Of a stretch of 64,000 nt of DNA, positions 43,906 to 56,710 are shown in pieces. Below the pieces are notes generated by a model. The model was not told the DNA's origin, did no database searches, and worked only from the letters and a program-made list of their open reading frames with translations. The position numbers and the translations under genes are program-made. Where the stretch lies: contig CM044957.1 in assembly GCA_024516035.1 (NCBI GenBank), forward strand, positions 18,745,224 through 18,809,223, written 5' to 3'. The DNA comes from Bactericera cockerelli. Lineage: Eukaryota > Arthropoda > Insecta > Hemiptera > Triozidae. Every line of letters begins with the position of its first letter. The first letter of the stretch is position 1.

Positions 43906-44781
43906 CCCATCAGCATATTTCTTACACTCATTAACTTACTGCTGACTGTACAGGGGTATATCCTTTTTTAAAAACCTAGGAAACCGTAAGTGTACAATAT
44001 GTATAGTAGGTTCAAGGTTATACCATCCTAGCTCAATTTATTTTACTCCAAGTAGGTATTGAGATATCGTATGCAGTAATTAGATAAAGTCAAAACTGGG
44101 TCCACGTGGTAGAAAACCTGTGACGCGAAGGAGTGCTGGCACTGAGCTAGTAACAATATTTCCAAAAGTAGGTATAAAGAGCACGTTTGTAAAATAAGCA
44201 ACGCATGTCTTGCTTCACGTTTCTGGTAAGTAGCTACGCAAACTGCTGGGAGCATTATTAATAAAATTCTTTCAGGAAAAGGGAAATACCTCCACGTAAT
44301 CTTGTTATCTCTACAACTATTAGATGTTATTTTACTTATTTTGTAAACTCTACTTCAGTATTTTCGTGTTCTTATTAATTTCCATGACCAAGTTCGTTAC
44401 TTTATTATTTTTCCAAGAAAAATATCTCCGCATTTTGTGCTTCATGTTGCACCATCTTCTTCCACGTAATAATCTTCATTCCTCATCCCTTGCCCGCACG
44501 GCTGAAATTTTTCTGCTGAGAAGGAACCAAACAGAACATTCAAGCTATGCATAATGAGATTTTTTAAATTAAATTCAGAACTTAACTTGTTTAATGAGAA
44601 AATAATTCAAATTTTTGATTCGGCATAGGACTCTTTCTTCCTTGAGAATAAACTTTTAATTTTGTTTTCTTATACATATTTATAAAAAAAAAATAGTGTT
44701 ATATTAAAACGAATCTTTTTATAAATAGGACAATTAAAGAGATAAAACTACTTCTAATTAAGTCATGGAAAGACATCGTTT
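43906..44781. other. No gene recognised
   Basis: AT-rich DNA downstream of the Rieske gene. Confidence 0.4.
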
Positions 44782-44840
44782 CTTGAAAACTGAACCACCT
44801 ATCTCCAGATTACGAGTCTTCTGGTTGAGCTAGTGAAGTG
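44782..44840 (-). mobile_element. SINE family 2 head fragment
   Basis: ctgaaccacctatctccag followed by attacgagtcttctggttga is the reverse of a diverged family 2 head. Confidence 0.45.
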
Positions 44841-45163
44841 GTCGGTTCTTTTATTTCAAACCTCAGACAAATTCAATAATTTAATAGATATGATTCATAA
44901 TATAATATTGTTTGTACAGACTGAAATAGACAATTTCAACCTCAATTTAATAATAATTCGTTTGTTATCCGTTTCAAAAACCATGCCCCCCTCCCCTGCC
45001 ATCTCATATTGAACTCACCCCTATATCTAATCCATCCCACTTTTGTACCCATTCGTTAACCTGTAGGTTTATCCTTTATCAAAAACACCACGAACATTTA
45101 TATATTTTTTTTTTTTTTTTACATCGCGGTGAGATTATGTTGTACATTTTTTTTTTTTTTTTT

Positions 45164-45481
45164 AGTAGTCACTGTGGCAGAGCGAGTTAGCGCGCTAGGC
45201 ATTGCACACATGGTGACCTGGGTTCGATTCCCAGCGGGGGAGGATTTTTTCTGCTCTGTACTTGGATGTTCGGGGTCCACTCATACCTCGTGAGGAAAAA
45301 TGAGTAGTTACTTGTATGAGTAACGACCAGTGGCGGCATTACCAGAGTAAAAAGAAATTAATGTAATAGAATAATTCGAAATGTAAAGGAGGCTCTTAGT
45401 AATGCTGCGCTACCCACAAAAATTGTGAAGAGGCCTTGTGCTTCACCACAAAGAAATTCGTACAATACAATACAATACAAT
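45164..45481 (+). mobile_element. tRNA-headed SINE (family 1), full length
   Basis: Head agcgagttagcgcgctaggc with B box GGTTCGATTCC, body ccactcatacctcgtgagg and gaccagtggcggcattacc, and a (TACAA)n tail at about 45460-45481. It is inserted between T runs, so a target duplication (ATTTTTTTT) is plausible but cannot be proved from low-complexity flanks. Confidence 0.82.
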
Positions 45482-46712
45482 ATTTTTTTTTTTTTTTTTT
45501 TTTTTCAGAAAAAAAAATTCAAATAGATTGAGCAACAAAATAGAAATATCCATGACAAAAAAACGGCAAAAACCTAACAATATACACAAATATAGGTGTA
45601 GGTACTGTAGGTATAATAAACGTTTGTATCGCTTCTGATTTTTCTTTTGAATTTTTTGCTTAGCAAGTCAGCACTAAACACAAAAAATACGTAAGAGGAT
45701 GATTAGCTTTTAATGATCCATAAATATTTTCTCTTTCCTCTCATCCTTCTTCATTTTTTTTTATTATTTTTTTCACCATATTTCTTTCTTTATCATAATC
45801 ATGATTTCCATAGTTATTTTATATCATGCTATTCAAAATTACCCAGTCTAATCATCATCACCTCCTCGACCTTATCATTACAGTCAGCATAATTTTAGAA
45901 CATTTTCTCACTAATACAGGAGCAGCAGCTACACAATATGATCAGGGAGCGTTTTTTTTTACTTACAAAATTCCAACTATGCTTTTAGTAATCTTTCATG
46001 GGAGATCAAGCCACACAACAGAAGTCTGTAATTCACTTACCAGCACAGATACGAGCTCTGTACAGTAACCTCTTCCAGATCTTTCGCATTAAATAAACTA
46101 ATCCATGAAATTTCATTAACAGTATTATAACAAATTTCTAAATCCACCTTTATATGTGTAATGTACAGTTGTACACTATATACAGTGTACAGATCTTCTG
46201 ATGCAACAGCTACACGATTGCTAATCTAGAGATTTAAATTTTGAAATGAAGATTTTACTCTTTACAGATTTTTTCTCCAAAAAAGGAGATTTTCAGTGAG
46301 AGGGTTTATATTGACAATTTTCCAGGTTATGGCAATGGTCCTCGAGAAAGCCAGGGTCCACTTGTTGGTATATATACCAAGAATACTTGTATATAGTACG
46401 GCCATCGATGTAGGTATCGTCAATCTCCATTAGGTTTATTATGTATGCATTCTGAAAGTTTCTGAAAACTTTTATCTGACTCGTCTGAGCATTCCGAGAA
46501 AATGTATTGAATCCATTACCAGCAGAACTTCTCCAGGACTTTAATATTAGCATAAAACTCTGCGCTTGAAATCTCGAGGAAGGAAAGAAATGCCGACTCG
46601 CCTTATTTTCTCTGGAAAATTGCACATTTCCTTTGGGGAAATGTTGAATTTCAATCTGAAGTTATTGGATATAGGATGAAATTGACGGAAGGAGAAATAC
46701 AGAAAGTACGAG
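45482..46712. other. No gene recognised
   Basis: AT-rich. A 110-codon minus frame (46293-46625) has no recognisable motif. Confidence 0.4.
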
Positions 46713-47155
46713 AGAAATATGAATATTACATAATACTTCAAGTCCATAATATTCATATTTATGTCATTGAGGGGGGTGAAGGCAGAGAAATATGAATATT
46801 ACATAATACTACAAGTCCGTAATATTCATATTTATGTCATTGAGGGGGTAAAGGTAGAGAAAAATATGAATATTACATAATACTACAAGTCCATAATATT
46901 CATATTTATGTCATTGAGAGGATAAAGGTAGAGAGAAATATGAATATTACATAATACTACAAGTCCATAATAAGTCCATAATATTCTTATTTATGTCATT
47001 GAGGGGATAAAGGTAGAGAGAAATATGAATATTACATTATACTACAAGTCCATGATATTCATATTTATGTCATTGAGGGGATAAAGGTAGAGAGAAATAT
47101 GAATATTACATAATACTACAAGTCCATAATATTCATATTTTTCTCATTGAGTGAA
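46713..47155. repeat. Tandem repeat, six ~74-bp palindromic units
   Basis: Each unit holds AATATGAATATTA and its exact complement TAATATTCATATT around a short loop, then ttatgtcattgagggg and a purine spacer. The fourth unit has a 12-bp insertion (taagtccata). The array could form a row of small hairpins. Confidence 0.93.
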
Positions 47156-47953
47156 TTTTTTTTTTTTATAATTTTGAGATATAAAAAATGGTGTTAACAA
47201 CTGTATAGGACCAAAAATATTGTGTTCATGACAATTGGTTTTTAAGAGGTCCCCTAATCTTGATAGGAAAGTGTTTTTTACAAAACCTACCTACGTTTCT
47301 TTTCACTTAAAATTTTGTGTTATTTTATTGTTTGTTACACCCTGTATTTTTTACTGGTAATAGATTGGTTCAATATTGAAGCGTGTTCTGTTCCGGTGAG
47401 AATGCCTGAAGCTTCAAATTCATCAATTTTATGTTTCGTCACCAGCGGAATAATAGGTATGTATACGAGACACGGCGTTACTGGTGGCGCTACACCCATA
47501 TCATCCGAAACATTGCAGGGATCTGAGTGAAAATTTCTATGGCACTGGTGTTAGGATAGGCAGTAGAAACCCCACAACCAAAACAATTTACTCTGTTCTC
47601 ATGTAGTATTGAATATTTCTCCCACTCCAGGAAATGCAGGAATTCAGTAACAATATAGCTGACAAAGTACTAGAAATATTATTTTGTGGAAAAAAAAATA
47701 AGTATGTGATTTTTGCTTTATATTACTACTACTAGCTAGGATTCTGAACAGTAAAATCAGGGACAAGAAATACAAGTTATTCTGGAAGGGTTATATCAAG
47801 AAAGTTACGACTTCCATCTTGTCTTCAGAAAATGATATTATGAAAATTAATATATAATTACTATTACAGCACACCTCCTCAGCATATTGAATACCTACAC
47901 CATTAAACTTGTTCATACCTACAAAATAAAATTATACTTACAGAGGTATTTAC

Positions 47954-48256
47954 TTGAATTTGATACGAAGAATAGGCCTCTATGAGTTGACTGCCAATGC
48001 CTCAAAGTTTAGGCTAGTTGTCCCCTGTCTGACCACTATCATGATAACGCAAAGCTTTTCAGACAATAACAGACAGTTTAAACTCAATTATGTGAACAAT
48101 ATTTGGAAAGCTTATTTCATCGTACGGAGAAGGAGAGGGAATTCGGTCCCAGATATGATAGCCCAGATAAGGGAGACAGTTACAAATGGGATGATGGAAT
48201 TCCTGGAAGAGGAAATGAGAAGGGAATTTAGGGAGAGTCTGACAGAGGAATTATGA
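47954..48256 (+). other. Unassigned 100-codon open frame
   Basis: The frame is open from 47954 to a TGA at 48254-48256. Its C-terminal third is charged (for example EFLEEEMRREFRESL) and would form a helix, but this part merges into a GA-rich tract that continues after the stop. I recognise no family. It may be chance or a degraded transposon frame. Confidence 0.15.
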
Positions 48257-48690
48257 GAGGAAGAGAGAGGACTTTGACACAAAAGAAAAAGACAGAGGGA
48301 CTTGAACACAAAAGAGAGAGGGAGAGAAATGTACAGTAAGATTATCAAGAAAGAAAGAGACAGTGTGAGAAAGAAAATAGGTTTTCTCCGGATGAGGCTG
48401 AAAAATGAAGAGAAGTTGAGAGAAAGAGAATATAAAGTTAAAGAGAGAGAAATTAAAGAGAAAACAGAGGCGAAAATGAAGAGAAGTTGAGAGAAAGAGA
48501 ATATGAAGTTAAAGAGAGAGAAATTAAAGAGAAAACAGAGTCGAAAATGAAGAGAATTAGAGGAAGTGGGACGGATAGAGAGAAGAGTGGTCTAAAATGA
48601 ATATGGGAAAATCAGAAAAATCGATAGAGAAACAGAAAGTAAAAGAGAGGGAGAGAGATAAAACACGTGCAAGCAGGCATAAAATGGGAT
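48257..48690. repeat. GA-rich tract with a ~72-bp tandem duplication
   Basis: aaaatgaagagaagttgaga starts two nearly identical units at about 48402 and 48473. The whole tract is purine-rich on the plus strand. Lys/Glu-rich open frames in it are artefacts. Confidence 0.85.
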
Positions 48691-49899
48691 TTCCAACAGT
48701 TTTTTCCCAGCACAAATGGAAACCCAACCAGGAGAGGCAGAGAGGGGCACTTGGACAATATTTTGACAGTCGAGATGCTTTCGGTCCGTCTCCAGCTGAT
48801 GTCCCTTGTTATCATCACATTACATCATCGCATCCACCATTCATACTTTTATCATTTCCTACCAAGCTCGTATTGTTTACTGATTTCCCATGGGCGGCTA
48901 CATATTTTATGTAAAAAAACTACTAATGTACCTACAATAGTTCATGTACCTGTAACAGATTTGTTTCAGCGATGTTGTATGCAAGGCAAATGAATTAAAT
49001 GAGATAAATGTGGAATAACCAGAAATAATGTCAGCTCAATTTAAAAAATCATGACCTTTTGTAATTCTTAAACCTTATTGGGTAATAGAGAGTAGAGTAA
49101 GAACAAGGAGTGACCTTTCCTGGTGGAACCTATATTTAATGTTCTCCTCATCAAGCAAAACGCTAGTTTTGCAACGCCAAGAAAAACAAAACGAGCGTGC
49201 TACGAACTAAACCTAGTTCGTATGTATTTTCCTTTGTAATTTTGACCTTCTTGGACAAAACTTTTTAATTTTTTTTCTTCATATTCGTGTTTTCCTCGTC
49301 GAATAGAAGATGACTACTTTTTATTTGACCTTTTTCTGACACCCCTAACCGCTTTTACGAGCACCCCCAAATTTAGTAAAAGATTCATATTATTTTTTTT
49401 TTTTTTTCCGCATTCGGCTTACCACGGGCATATGGTTCAAGTTAAAATTATGAAATTTTGTTTATGGGTTTTTAATGCTTGCAGCTCGAGGTTTTTACAA
49501 AAAAAAAAACTTCCGCGGTCACTCGGCGGCGCTTTGGCGGTACCGCCTGTATCTCAAATGCGGCTCATAATAAAAATCTGAAACTTTGTATGTAAATTTT
49601 TAATTTTATTAATTTTTTTTATAATTATAACCATTCATGAGTTATAACATTATTTGTTGTTCACCGACCTCTCTTCACGTAATCACATGAATCGCTATTA
49701 AGGCTTTATCGTATCGAGTTGAAACTTTCAGGACATATTTCTGAGTTTTGGCAGATGATTCCTTGTCAGAATAGCCATCTTCAAAAAATTTACGGTTTTT
49801 GAGTTATAAGCTCTTAAAGTCATTGGTAGCGCACAATATAATTTGGATTAGAGTATCTTCTCCGAGTCTCCGGGATTCCACAAATGAAATCTATAAGTA
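48691..49899. other. No gene recognised
   Basis: Contains T and A runs (49391-49408, 49499-49510). Phrases such as gagttataa and cttgtcagaatagcc recall dispersed repeats, but no ends could be set. Confidence 0.35.
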
Positions 49900-49902
49900 A
49901 CT

Positions 49903-50158
49903 AGCGGGCTGTCGCCCGCTTTGCGGGCCGAGGCATGGCCGTGAAAGCAAAAAATCCTTTTTCGTCAATGGCAGGTGTTGTAGTGGGAGTTTCGAAAAAT
50001 CCCGTCTTATTGCACATCTAGACTATAAGACAAAGCTACCTACCAAATTTCAGCTTCCTAGGACTTACGGTTTGGGCTGTAGAGCGATGATCAGTCAGTG
50101 GTCAGTGGTCAGTGGTCAGTGGTCAGTGAGTGTCTTTGACATTTATATATTAAGATGG
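49903..50158 (+). mobile_element. RTE-like non-autonomous element
   Basis: Begins CTAGCGGGCTGTCGCCCGCT, has gggccgaggcatggccgtga and acggtttgggctgtagagcg, then a GTCAGTG array (50089-50140), and ends TTTATATATTAAGAT. The same start occurs in reverse at 19143. Confidence 0.65.
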
Positions 50159-50990
50159 TTGTGTTTGCTGCCTTTCTTCGATTTTTTTTAGGTTCTTCGG
50201 TCTTATAAATGAATTATATTATTCTTCGTCTAGTTTTATTTAAAGATGTGAGTGAGTTTTATTCAATGAAATACCTAATATCTTTAACAATATTATATTG
50301 AAAATACCTACTTGATCTAATGTAATATAATTTATAATGTATAAAATACTAAAATAATTAAATATAGATAAATAATCCATTAAAATAATGCACGATGTAC
50401 GAGGCTATAAAAAAACCACACTGCGAGTATTTACTTGTTAAAGTCATCTTAAGTTTTAGTATTTTGCAAATTAATATGTAGACCTGCAAGCCGAGATTCG
50501 GCAGTTTGAGTTTTGGTTGACAATTTTACAACCATACGGAAAATTCAGATCCTCAGAGAATTGAGATCCTCGCTAAGCATGCATACATAACACACATATA
50601 CATATAACTAAACGGGAACAGTCAGTGTAAAAACAATTTCACCAAAGTCTCCTATACCTACCAGCTGATGTTACGATTTCGGTTTCTGAGAATTACCGTT
50701 CTCATAAGAAAAGGCTTGACTTTACATAACTAAACACAAAAGAAAGATAAACAAAACCATAAAAGATTAATCCAATCGTATCTACGTATTGCGAATAAAA
50801 AACAAAGAAGAACTTGTTTTCTCTTGTTGAGCCTAGCGGAATCGAACATACTCATAAGAGAGTGTACCTGCCTCTTTCAAAAAAATTTCACATTGCATAT
50901 TTTAAAGAATTTGCTTCATGTGTGTACACTGTACAGCTGTACCTACATAATTTTTAAAAGTATTCGATTTCCGAATTCGTACAATTTTTT
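50159..50990. other. No gene recognised
   Basis: AT-rich DNA without clear structure. Confidence 0.4.
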
Positions 50991-51396
50991 ACTTTCCTTA
51001 TCCTATAATACATTCCTTGTCGTCGAAAATTTGGCGTACCCTGTATTTCACATTTCTGAACAAATCATAGCCTTAGACGAAAAAAACAAAAAAGTTGTTT
51101 TCGTTGATTAGTCCGTGCGTCCGCCTGTCTGTGAACAAGATAGGTATCTCGATAGCTAAAATTTGGTGTCGAAGTTGATTTTATATACCACACGAACAAC
51201 GAAACTTTTAGTTGAAATTGGTCAAACAATGCGGCCTAGTGGCAGAATCTGACTTCTTTTCGAGTGATAAGGAAAGTGTTGTGGTGCCACACCAGTTTAT
51301 TTTCTTTTTAATTAGTTGTTTTGTAACGCGTTTTCGAACCACTAGGTCGCAAGTTTGATACCAACTTTGGTATTAAAAAAAAAAAAAAAAAAAAAA
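50991..51396 (-). repeat. Interspersed repeat, AACTGGTGTG family, opposite copy
   Basis: On the minus strand the segment ending near 51300 starts aaactggtgtggcaccacaa and resembles 12508-12770. On the other side it is followed by a tRNA-like remnant (gcgttttcgaaccactagg) and an A run at 51375-51396. Confidence 0.5.
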
Positions 51397-51428
51397 CTAA
51401 GCCCAGAACTGACTGTCCTGAATATCAT

Positions 51429-51605
51429 ACCAGATTAAGACTATTAAGTCCATTATTCCAGCAGTAAGCCCAAGACGTATTATTATGTGGTAAAAAAACC
51501 AAATGGGAAGATAACTTGTCATGTCCCGTCTGGGGTTCGAACCCGCGACTTCTGGAATTTCTGGATTCACAGAGCGCCGCCTTTACCACTGAGCTACCGG
51601 GTCAA
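51429..51605 (-). mobile_element. tRNA-headed SINE (family 3)
   Basis: On the minus strand the head reads GACCCGGTAGCTCAGTGGTA with B box GGGTTCGAACCCC, then the body with cttgggcttactgctgg. The head is close to a real tRNA but has extra bases between the boxes and runs on into the family body. A short duplication (gagctaccgg) follows at about 51605-51630. Confidence 0.72.
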
Positions 51606-51736
51606 ACTGAGCTACTGAGCTACCGGAAAAAATAGAGATGATGAGAGAGAAAAAGTTTAAGCCACCTATATTTTCAAGGATATAGTTGGTGCTCGCGTGA
51701 ACTTGCAAAAAATGTAACCAACAAAAAATATCTGAT

Positions 51737-52265
51737 ATCGGCTAAAAATACACTTCGTGTTCAAAAGACACCAAGAAAATTAGATTCCTTCAAAATATTT
51801 ACTTAAAAACAAGTGCCTAAAAAGGAACTGATATCAAATGAATGCCAAGTTCTCCTAAACTGAAAATCATTTGCCCATGGTAGAAAGGAGTCTCAAGCAC
51901 AGAAATCAAACTGAGGATTGGACATGACATTTCCCATTATTCTGCTATTTACCAACGCTAAAAGTTAACATTAAAAATCTTGGCAAGTTCAAAGCATTTT
52001 TTAATTTTTGAAACTTGCCAAGATTTTTAATGTTAACTTTTAGCGTTGGTAAATAGCAGAATAATGGGAAATGTCATGTACAATCCTCAGTTTGATTTCT
52101 GTGCTTGAGACTCCTTTCTACCATGGGCAAATAATTTTCAGTTTAGGAGAACTTGGCATTAATTTGATATCAGTTCCTTTTTAGGCACTTGTTTTTAAGG
52201 TAAATATTTTGAAGGAATCTAATTTTCTTGGTGTCTTTTGAACACGAAGTGTATTTTTGGCCGAT
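51737..52265. repeat. Long hairpin: ~258-bp inverted repeat with 13-bp loop
   Basis: The left arm 51737-51993 and right arm 52007-52265 are reverse complements with scattered mismatches (for example gattggacatgaca against tgtcatgtacaatc). The outer rim is ATCGGC/GCCGAT. There is no coding content and no clear target duplication. Transcription through it would give a long double-stranded RNA. Confidence 0.92.
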
Positions 52266-53221
52266 TTCATTTACAATAAATAGTTTTTGAGTACAGTAGT
52301 AAGCACTCTTTTTTCCTTTTACCAAATTGGATTTAATTTGTGCAACCTCTGCTTAAATTTCTATGATTTCTCTGGAGTTCTCGTATTGAAAACCAGATCC
52401 AAGTATAAACTAGAAGAGCTAGATAAAAGAGAGATAAAGCACAAAGATAGCAGCTTTCACTCTAGCGAGCATGTTCAATGAGTTAGCTGTACCCATTCAA
52501 GTGAACCACCGCATTCCTTTGTGAAAATTAACACTGAGTTATTCCTAGCCACAAAGTCTGCATTTCGGACAGAGTGTCATTTTTCCAGAATAATCTTCTT
52601 GCTAACCGTAATGCCCTTTTAAGCATGATGACGGTAAGGTTAACATGATTTCGAAACGGACTTTGAGCAAGTGAATTGAAATTATAGGGTGAAAATGTAG
52701 AAAGGGTTATATTTTTAAATTAACACGGTTATATTACCTTTTTTCCTTAAAACAGGATGTCTTGGTTTATCTTATAGACTTCCTCTTTCTTTACCTTGCC
52801 TTTTTCCAAATCCAACAGGGCTCAGCACTGAAGAATCTATGCCTCATGATTGAGGTTATTTGGTTCTACATTCTAATTCCACATTTTACGGCTGGATGAT
52901 GGCCTTCCTAACACCAACCCTGTCAAGTGCACCAACGATTTGTGTAATAAAATTGACTTATCGCCTAAAATAGCTGACGCCATATCTGTTTAATGTACAA
53001 CATTTGTTTTCTTTTGATCTGCTTTTGGATCCAAATCCAGGAACAAGTTTTCGCCGGTGGCAAATGAGGAGGCTGACAATGCTTCGTCCTGCTGTTTTAA
53101 TCAAATCTGTGGAAACTGAAAAGTCAGGAGCAAATCAAGGATTGTAAAAGATCGTTTCATCTGGAGCTCAGGCAATATACCTCGAAAAATATTTTTTACT
53201 CTCTTCGGGGTAAAAACTTTT
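52266..53221. other. No gene recognised
   Basis: AT-rich DNA without clear structure. Confidence 0.4.
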
Positions 53222-53316
53222 ATATTTATGTTAATCCCAATCGTGATTTCACAATTACTCAAACTCGCTTTACTAACAAAATCGCCGAGCGCTCCTCATC
53301 AATGAAGCTACTGAGG
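53222..53316 (-). mobile_element. SINE family 2 fragment
   Basis: Contains atgttaatcccaatcgtgat and actcaaactcgctttactaa, then a degraded head (catcaatgaagctactgagg). Confidence 0.55.
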
Positions 53317-53620
53317 CTTTTAAAATATAAGATATAAAACATAAATACATCTATAGAATATATACGTTCCAGGAATTACCCACTCAGGGATCGTCCTGGT
53401 ACATTTACGATGAAACAACGGAGAGGACGTTCTGCTTTCAAGGGACGCGTGTATAATTGTATTTAAAGCTCCGGGCTCAGAAATAAATTTGAAATGACGC
53501 TCAGGAAAAATGTTTCATTGTTGCTTTAACCCTTACTGTTCCGTCAAATCATCAAATAATTATTTATACCCTTTTAAGTATATATAACATCAGAAGTTAT
53601 TCAACACAAGGGTTGGGTGG

Positions 53621-53811
53621 AAGAGATTGCCATAGGCAATAACCCCGCCCTTTAGTTAGGACATATGTTTTCAAATATTTTCTACTCTTTTTCATTTTTA
53701 TTGTATATATATATTGTTTTTTTCATTTTTTCACTGTTGAAATTATTAATTGTCTGTACATAATATCCTTTTGTATCTAATAAAAAATTGTATAATAATA
53801 ATAATAATAAG
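53621..53811 (+). mobile_element. LINE 3' end with (ATA)n tail
   Basis: Reads GATTGCCATAGGCAATAACC, then cgccctttagttaggacata, and ends ctaataaaaaattgtataat in an ATA/TAA repeat tail. Two minus-strand copies are at 19764 and 58540. Only the untranslated end remains. Confidence 0.68.
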
Positions 53812-54299
53812 ACAGTATCTTAGCTACCTATAGGTTACATTCACTGAAAATTGACAAACCACAGCTATCAGTCGAAAGAAAGGGGATATCTTAATTAAAG
53901 CCATGCTTATATTAAGGGTTAAGTAGTTTCCTGCACTCCACGTGTTGGAGATTAGCAAGTCCTGAATCTATGTTGAAACAGCAGCTGTTGGTCAGAATAG
54001 AAAATAAAAGCAATTTCTTTTTAAATTTATTTTTTAGAAAATAAATCAGACCTTTCTTTGTAACTTGAAAAAAGAGATCCTAAATAATTTTTGATATCTT
54101 CACATATGAGTAGAAGAAATATACAAGCAACTCACTCAGTATCATGAAATACCTGAATCTATTAATTTTGTCTCTTGTATCTTTTAATCAATTCCATTAG
54201 AACAGAAGTTTTTTTAAAGAGAATATTTTAAAAATAACTCTTGTTCTACCAAGAATGCTCACTTCCTCACCGCTCGAAAATCATAAATTTATTACATGA
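53812..54299. other. No gene recognised
   Basis: AT-rich DNA. Confidence 0.4.
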
Positions 54300-54355
54300 A
54301 TAAGACCTCCTATTTTGAGGCAAGAGATAGAGAGAAAGATGAACAATAGAAAGAT

Positions 54356-54417
<62 letters not shown>

Positions 54418-54790
54418 TTGAATAAAGTACTTGTACTTCAGAATATCCATGTACAATAAAATGAAACATTTCAAAAGACAAAAACCTAATCTTTCAGTTT
54501 GAATTAAGAGAAGGATAGCCCGGGGAGAGAGAAATAATGAGAGAGATTGAGGACTCAGAGAAAGGAAAAGAGAGACAGAGAGAAAGGGAAAGAGTGTTAA
54601 CTGTGGGAGGAAAAGAAATGAAAAAAAGAACATACAGTGTGTGGGAGAGAGAGAAAGAAAGGAAGTGAAAGATGAGGACATATAGTTTAATAGAGGAACA
54701 GAAAGTGAGATAAAGAGAGATATTGAGGGAGAGATAGATGGATAGAGGGAGAGAGAGAAAGAGAGGGAGAGAGTATAATGTAAAAAAAGG
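54300..54790. repeat. GA-rich tract including a pure (GA)n run
   Basis: A pure GA run of about 27 units lies at 54358-54412, followed by irregular agagag and ggagag stretches. A 187-codon Ser/Leu-rich minus frame spanning the region is an artefact. Confidence 0.93.
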
Positions 54791-54894
54791 AAAGAATCAC
54801 TATAATAAATAAATTTGTTTCTTTGTGTGGGTTGCGTAGAATTATAGGACTTTTCTATATCTTTAATATGCAAATTATTTTTGCCTATAATTCC

Positions 54895-55062
54895 GCAATT
54901 GGTTGCTGCTCACATTAAAGCAGCTACTCATTTTTCCTCTCGAGGTATACACCCCAACATCCAAGCAAAGAGCAGAAAAAATGGTACTCCACTGGGGATC
55001 GAACTCAGGTCACCATGCGTCCAATGCCTAGAGCGCTAACTCACTAGGCCACGGTGACTACA
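54895..55062 (-). mobile_element. SINE family 1, 3'-truncated copy
   Basis: On the minus strand: gtcaccgtggcctagtgagt, then a B box (GAGTTCGATCCCC) and the start of the body (cctcgagaggaaaaatgagt). The rest of the body is missing. Confidence 0.72.
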
Positions 55063-55177
55063 AGAGGGAGGAATAGTTAGATGGAGAAGTAGAAGTATAG
55101 ATAGATTAACAGAGAAGTAAATAGATAGAGGCTAGAGAGAGATTGTGAGGGAAAGAGAATGGGAAGTGGAGCATTGG

Positions 55178-55302
55178 ATGAATCTTGCGTAGGAGTGTGG
55201 GGATGAATCTTGCATAGGAGTGTGGGTATGAATCTTGCATAGGAGTGTGGGGATGAATTTCGCATAGGAGTGTGGGGATGAATATTATGTGGGAGGGTAG
55301 TA
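55178..55302. repeat. 25-bp tandem repeat, about five copies
   Basis: Unit atgaatcttgcataggagtg plus tgggg. Copies start at 55178, 55203, 55228, 55253 and 55278 with exact 25-bp spacing; the last is degenerate. Confidence 0.95.
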
Positions 55303-56710
55303 TTATTATGACTGAAAACAATGAAGTGAATAGGTATAATATGTTGTATCCACTATACAGGATGAGGGTTGTAGTGTATGTAGAACAAGAGCTGTACAAT
55401 AGGGTGTGGCTGTAGATGGCACTTGAAACAAAATGGAGAAAAGAAACTATGCAGAATTCTATATCAAGTAGGTACTTTTTTTAATACACAATATATTTTT
55501 TAGTAAAATTATAAAGATTATATTGAACGCTAAACACATCAGGGAACGTAAGTGACTGATGCATACATAATCAATTTTTGTAGTTCAAATGACGAAACAG
55601 GGGACCTGGACATTCATAGAAACCTATAGATATTTTGTAGGAATATTCCTGACTAAAATAGCAGCTCCTCAGAGTTATTTCTTACATTCCGCTGCAAAGG
55701 AACGGGTAGTTAGTTAATCGTCATAAATAAAACACAAATTCCAAAGAATATAAAAGGACTCACTGATTCACAACTGAAGTCCCTCAGAAATAGTCATCTA
55801 GCGAAAGGAAATGAAAACGACAAAAAAAAGAACGAGTTTTTGGTGAACAAAACAAAGAAAAAATTCCAACAAGTATTCCTAGAATTCCAATATTCAACAG
55901 CTTTTCTTCGTGGTTCTTTAAACTAAAACCGAGATCCCACTGAGTGCAATAATTTGTTTGGAAAGATTTCCTCATTTTGTCTCATTCTGTCTCATTGGAT
56001 TCTATAGGAAGAGAGAAAGAATTTGGTTCTTCAAAATAATAGGAAGAAGAAAATTAATTTGGTTCTTCATAATAATAGGAAGAGAAAATGAACTCTTAGC
56101 AACTTTGTGAGATAAAATGTTGCACTTATAGTAGGATCCTGGCCTTAGAGCTCTTAAATTTCAAATATTCTTTCAAGGAATAAAATAATGTTTCCTTGAT
56201 ACGTCTTTTGGATGGAAAATAACAAAATTCAATGTTTCAAGATTCCTATCCAATTTGAGGAAAGCTGAGAAAAATGAAAGAAGCCCCAGGCAACAAGAAA
56301 AATACAGGAAATTCATCCATCAAAGATTTCTTGACTGAAATATGGCCCTCAAGGACTGGAAGCAATTATAAGATTGATAGGCGGTGGAATGTTGGACAGT
56401 TTGGTAATTCTATTGAGGAAGAAAAAATCATTGACACATGTCCAACCAAAAATTCCAATATTATATACAAGTGTTCTCTTGCCCTTTTTGTAAGGCATAC
56501 GGCTCCGCCTCTAACAGGCCTTTGTAATAACTTTGTATTGCTTTTTATCTTTTGTAAAAGGATATTATATTAATTTGCGGTCTCAATTCCTCATAGTATT
56601 ATTATGCACTTCAAAGGTCCACTTTTGTATCTTGCATGCACTTTTATGCAAGGTCTTATCTTCATATAAATTTCAATAATACGAGTACATTGACATTACT
56701 TTGTTGATTT
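55303..56710. other. No gene recognised
   Basis: A 99-codon frame at 56274-56573 has no recognisable motif. Its end overlaps a segment (ggcatacggctccgcctcta) that may be a LINE 3' end of unknown family. Confidence 0.35.

Noticed and set aside
46713..47155. CRISPR-like array
   Set aside because: The units are contiguous tandem repeats without unique spacers, in a eukaryotic genome.
54310..54873. 187-codon minus-strand frame rich in Ser-Leu pairs
   Set aside because: It is the translation of a (GA)n tract and its purine-rich borders.
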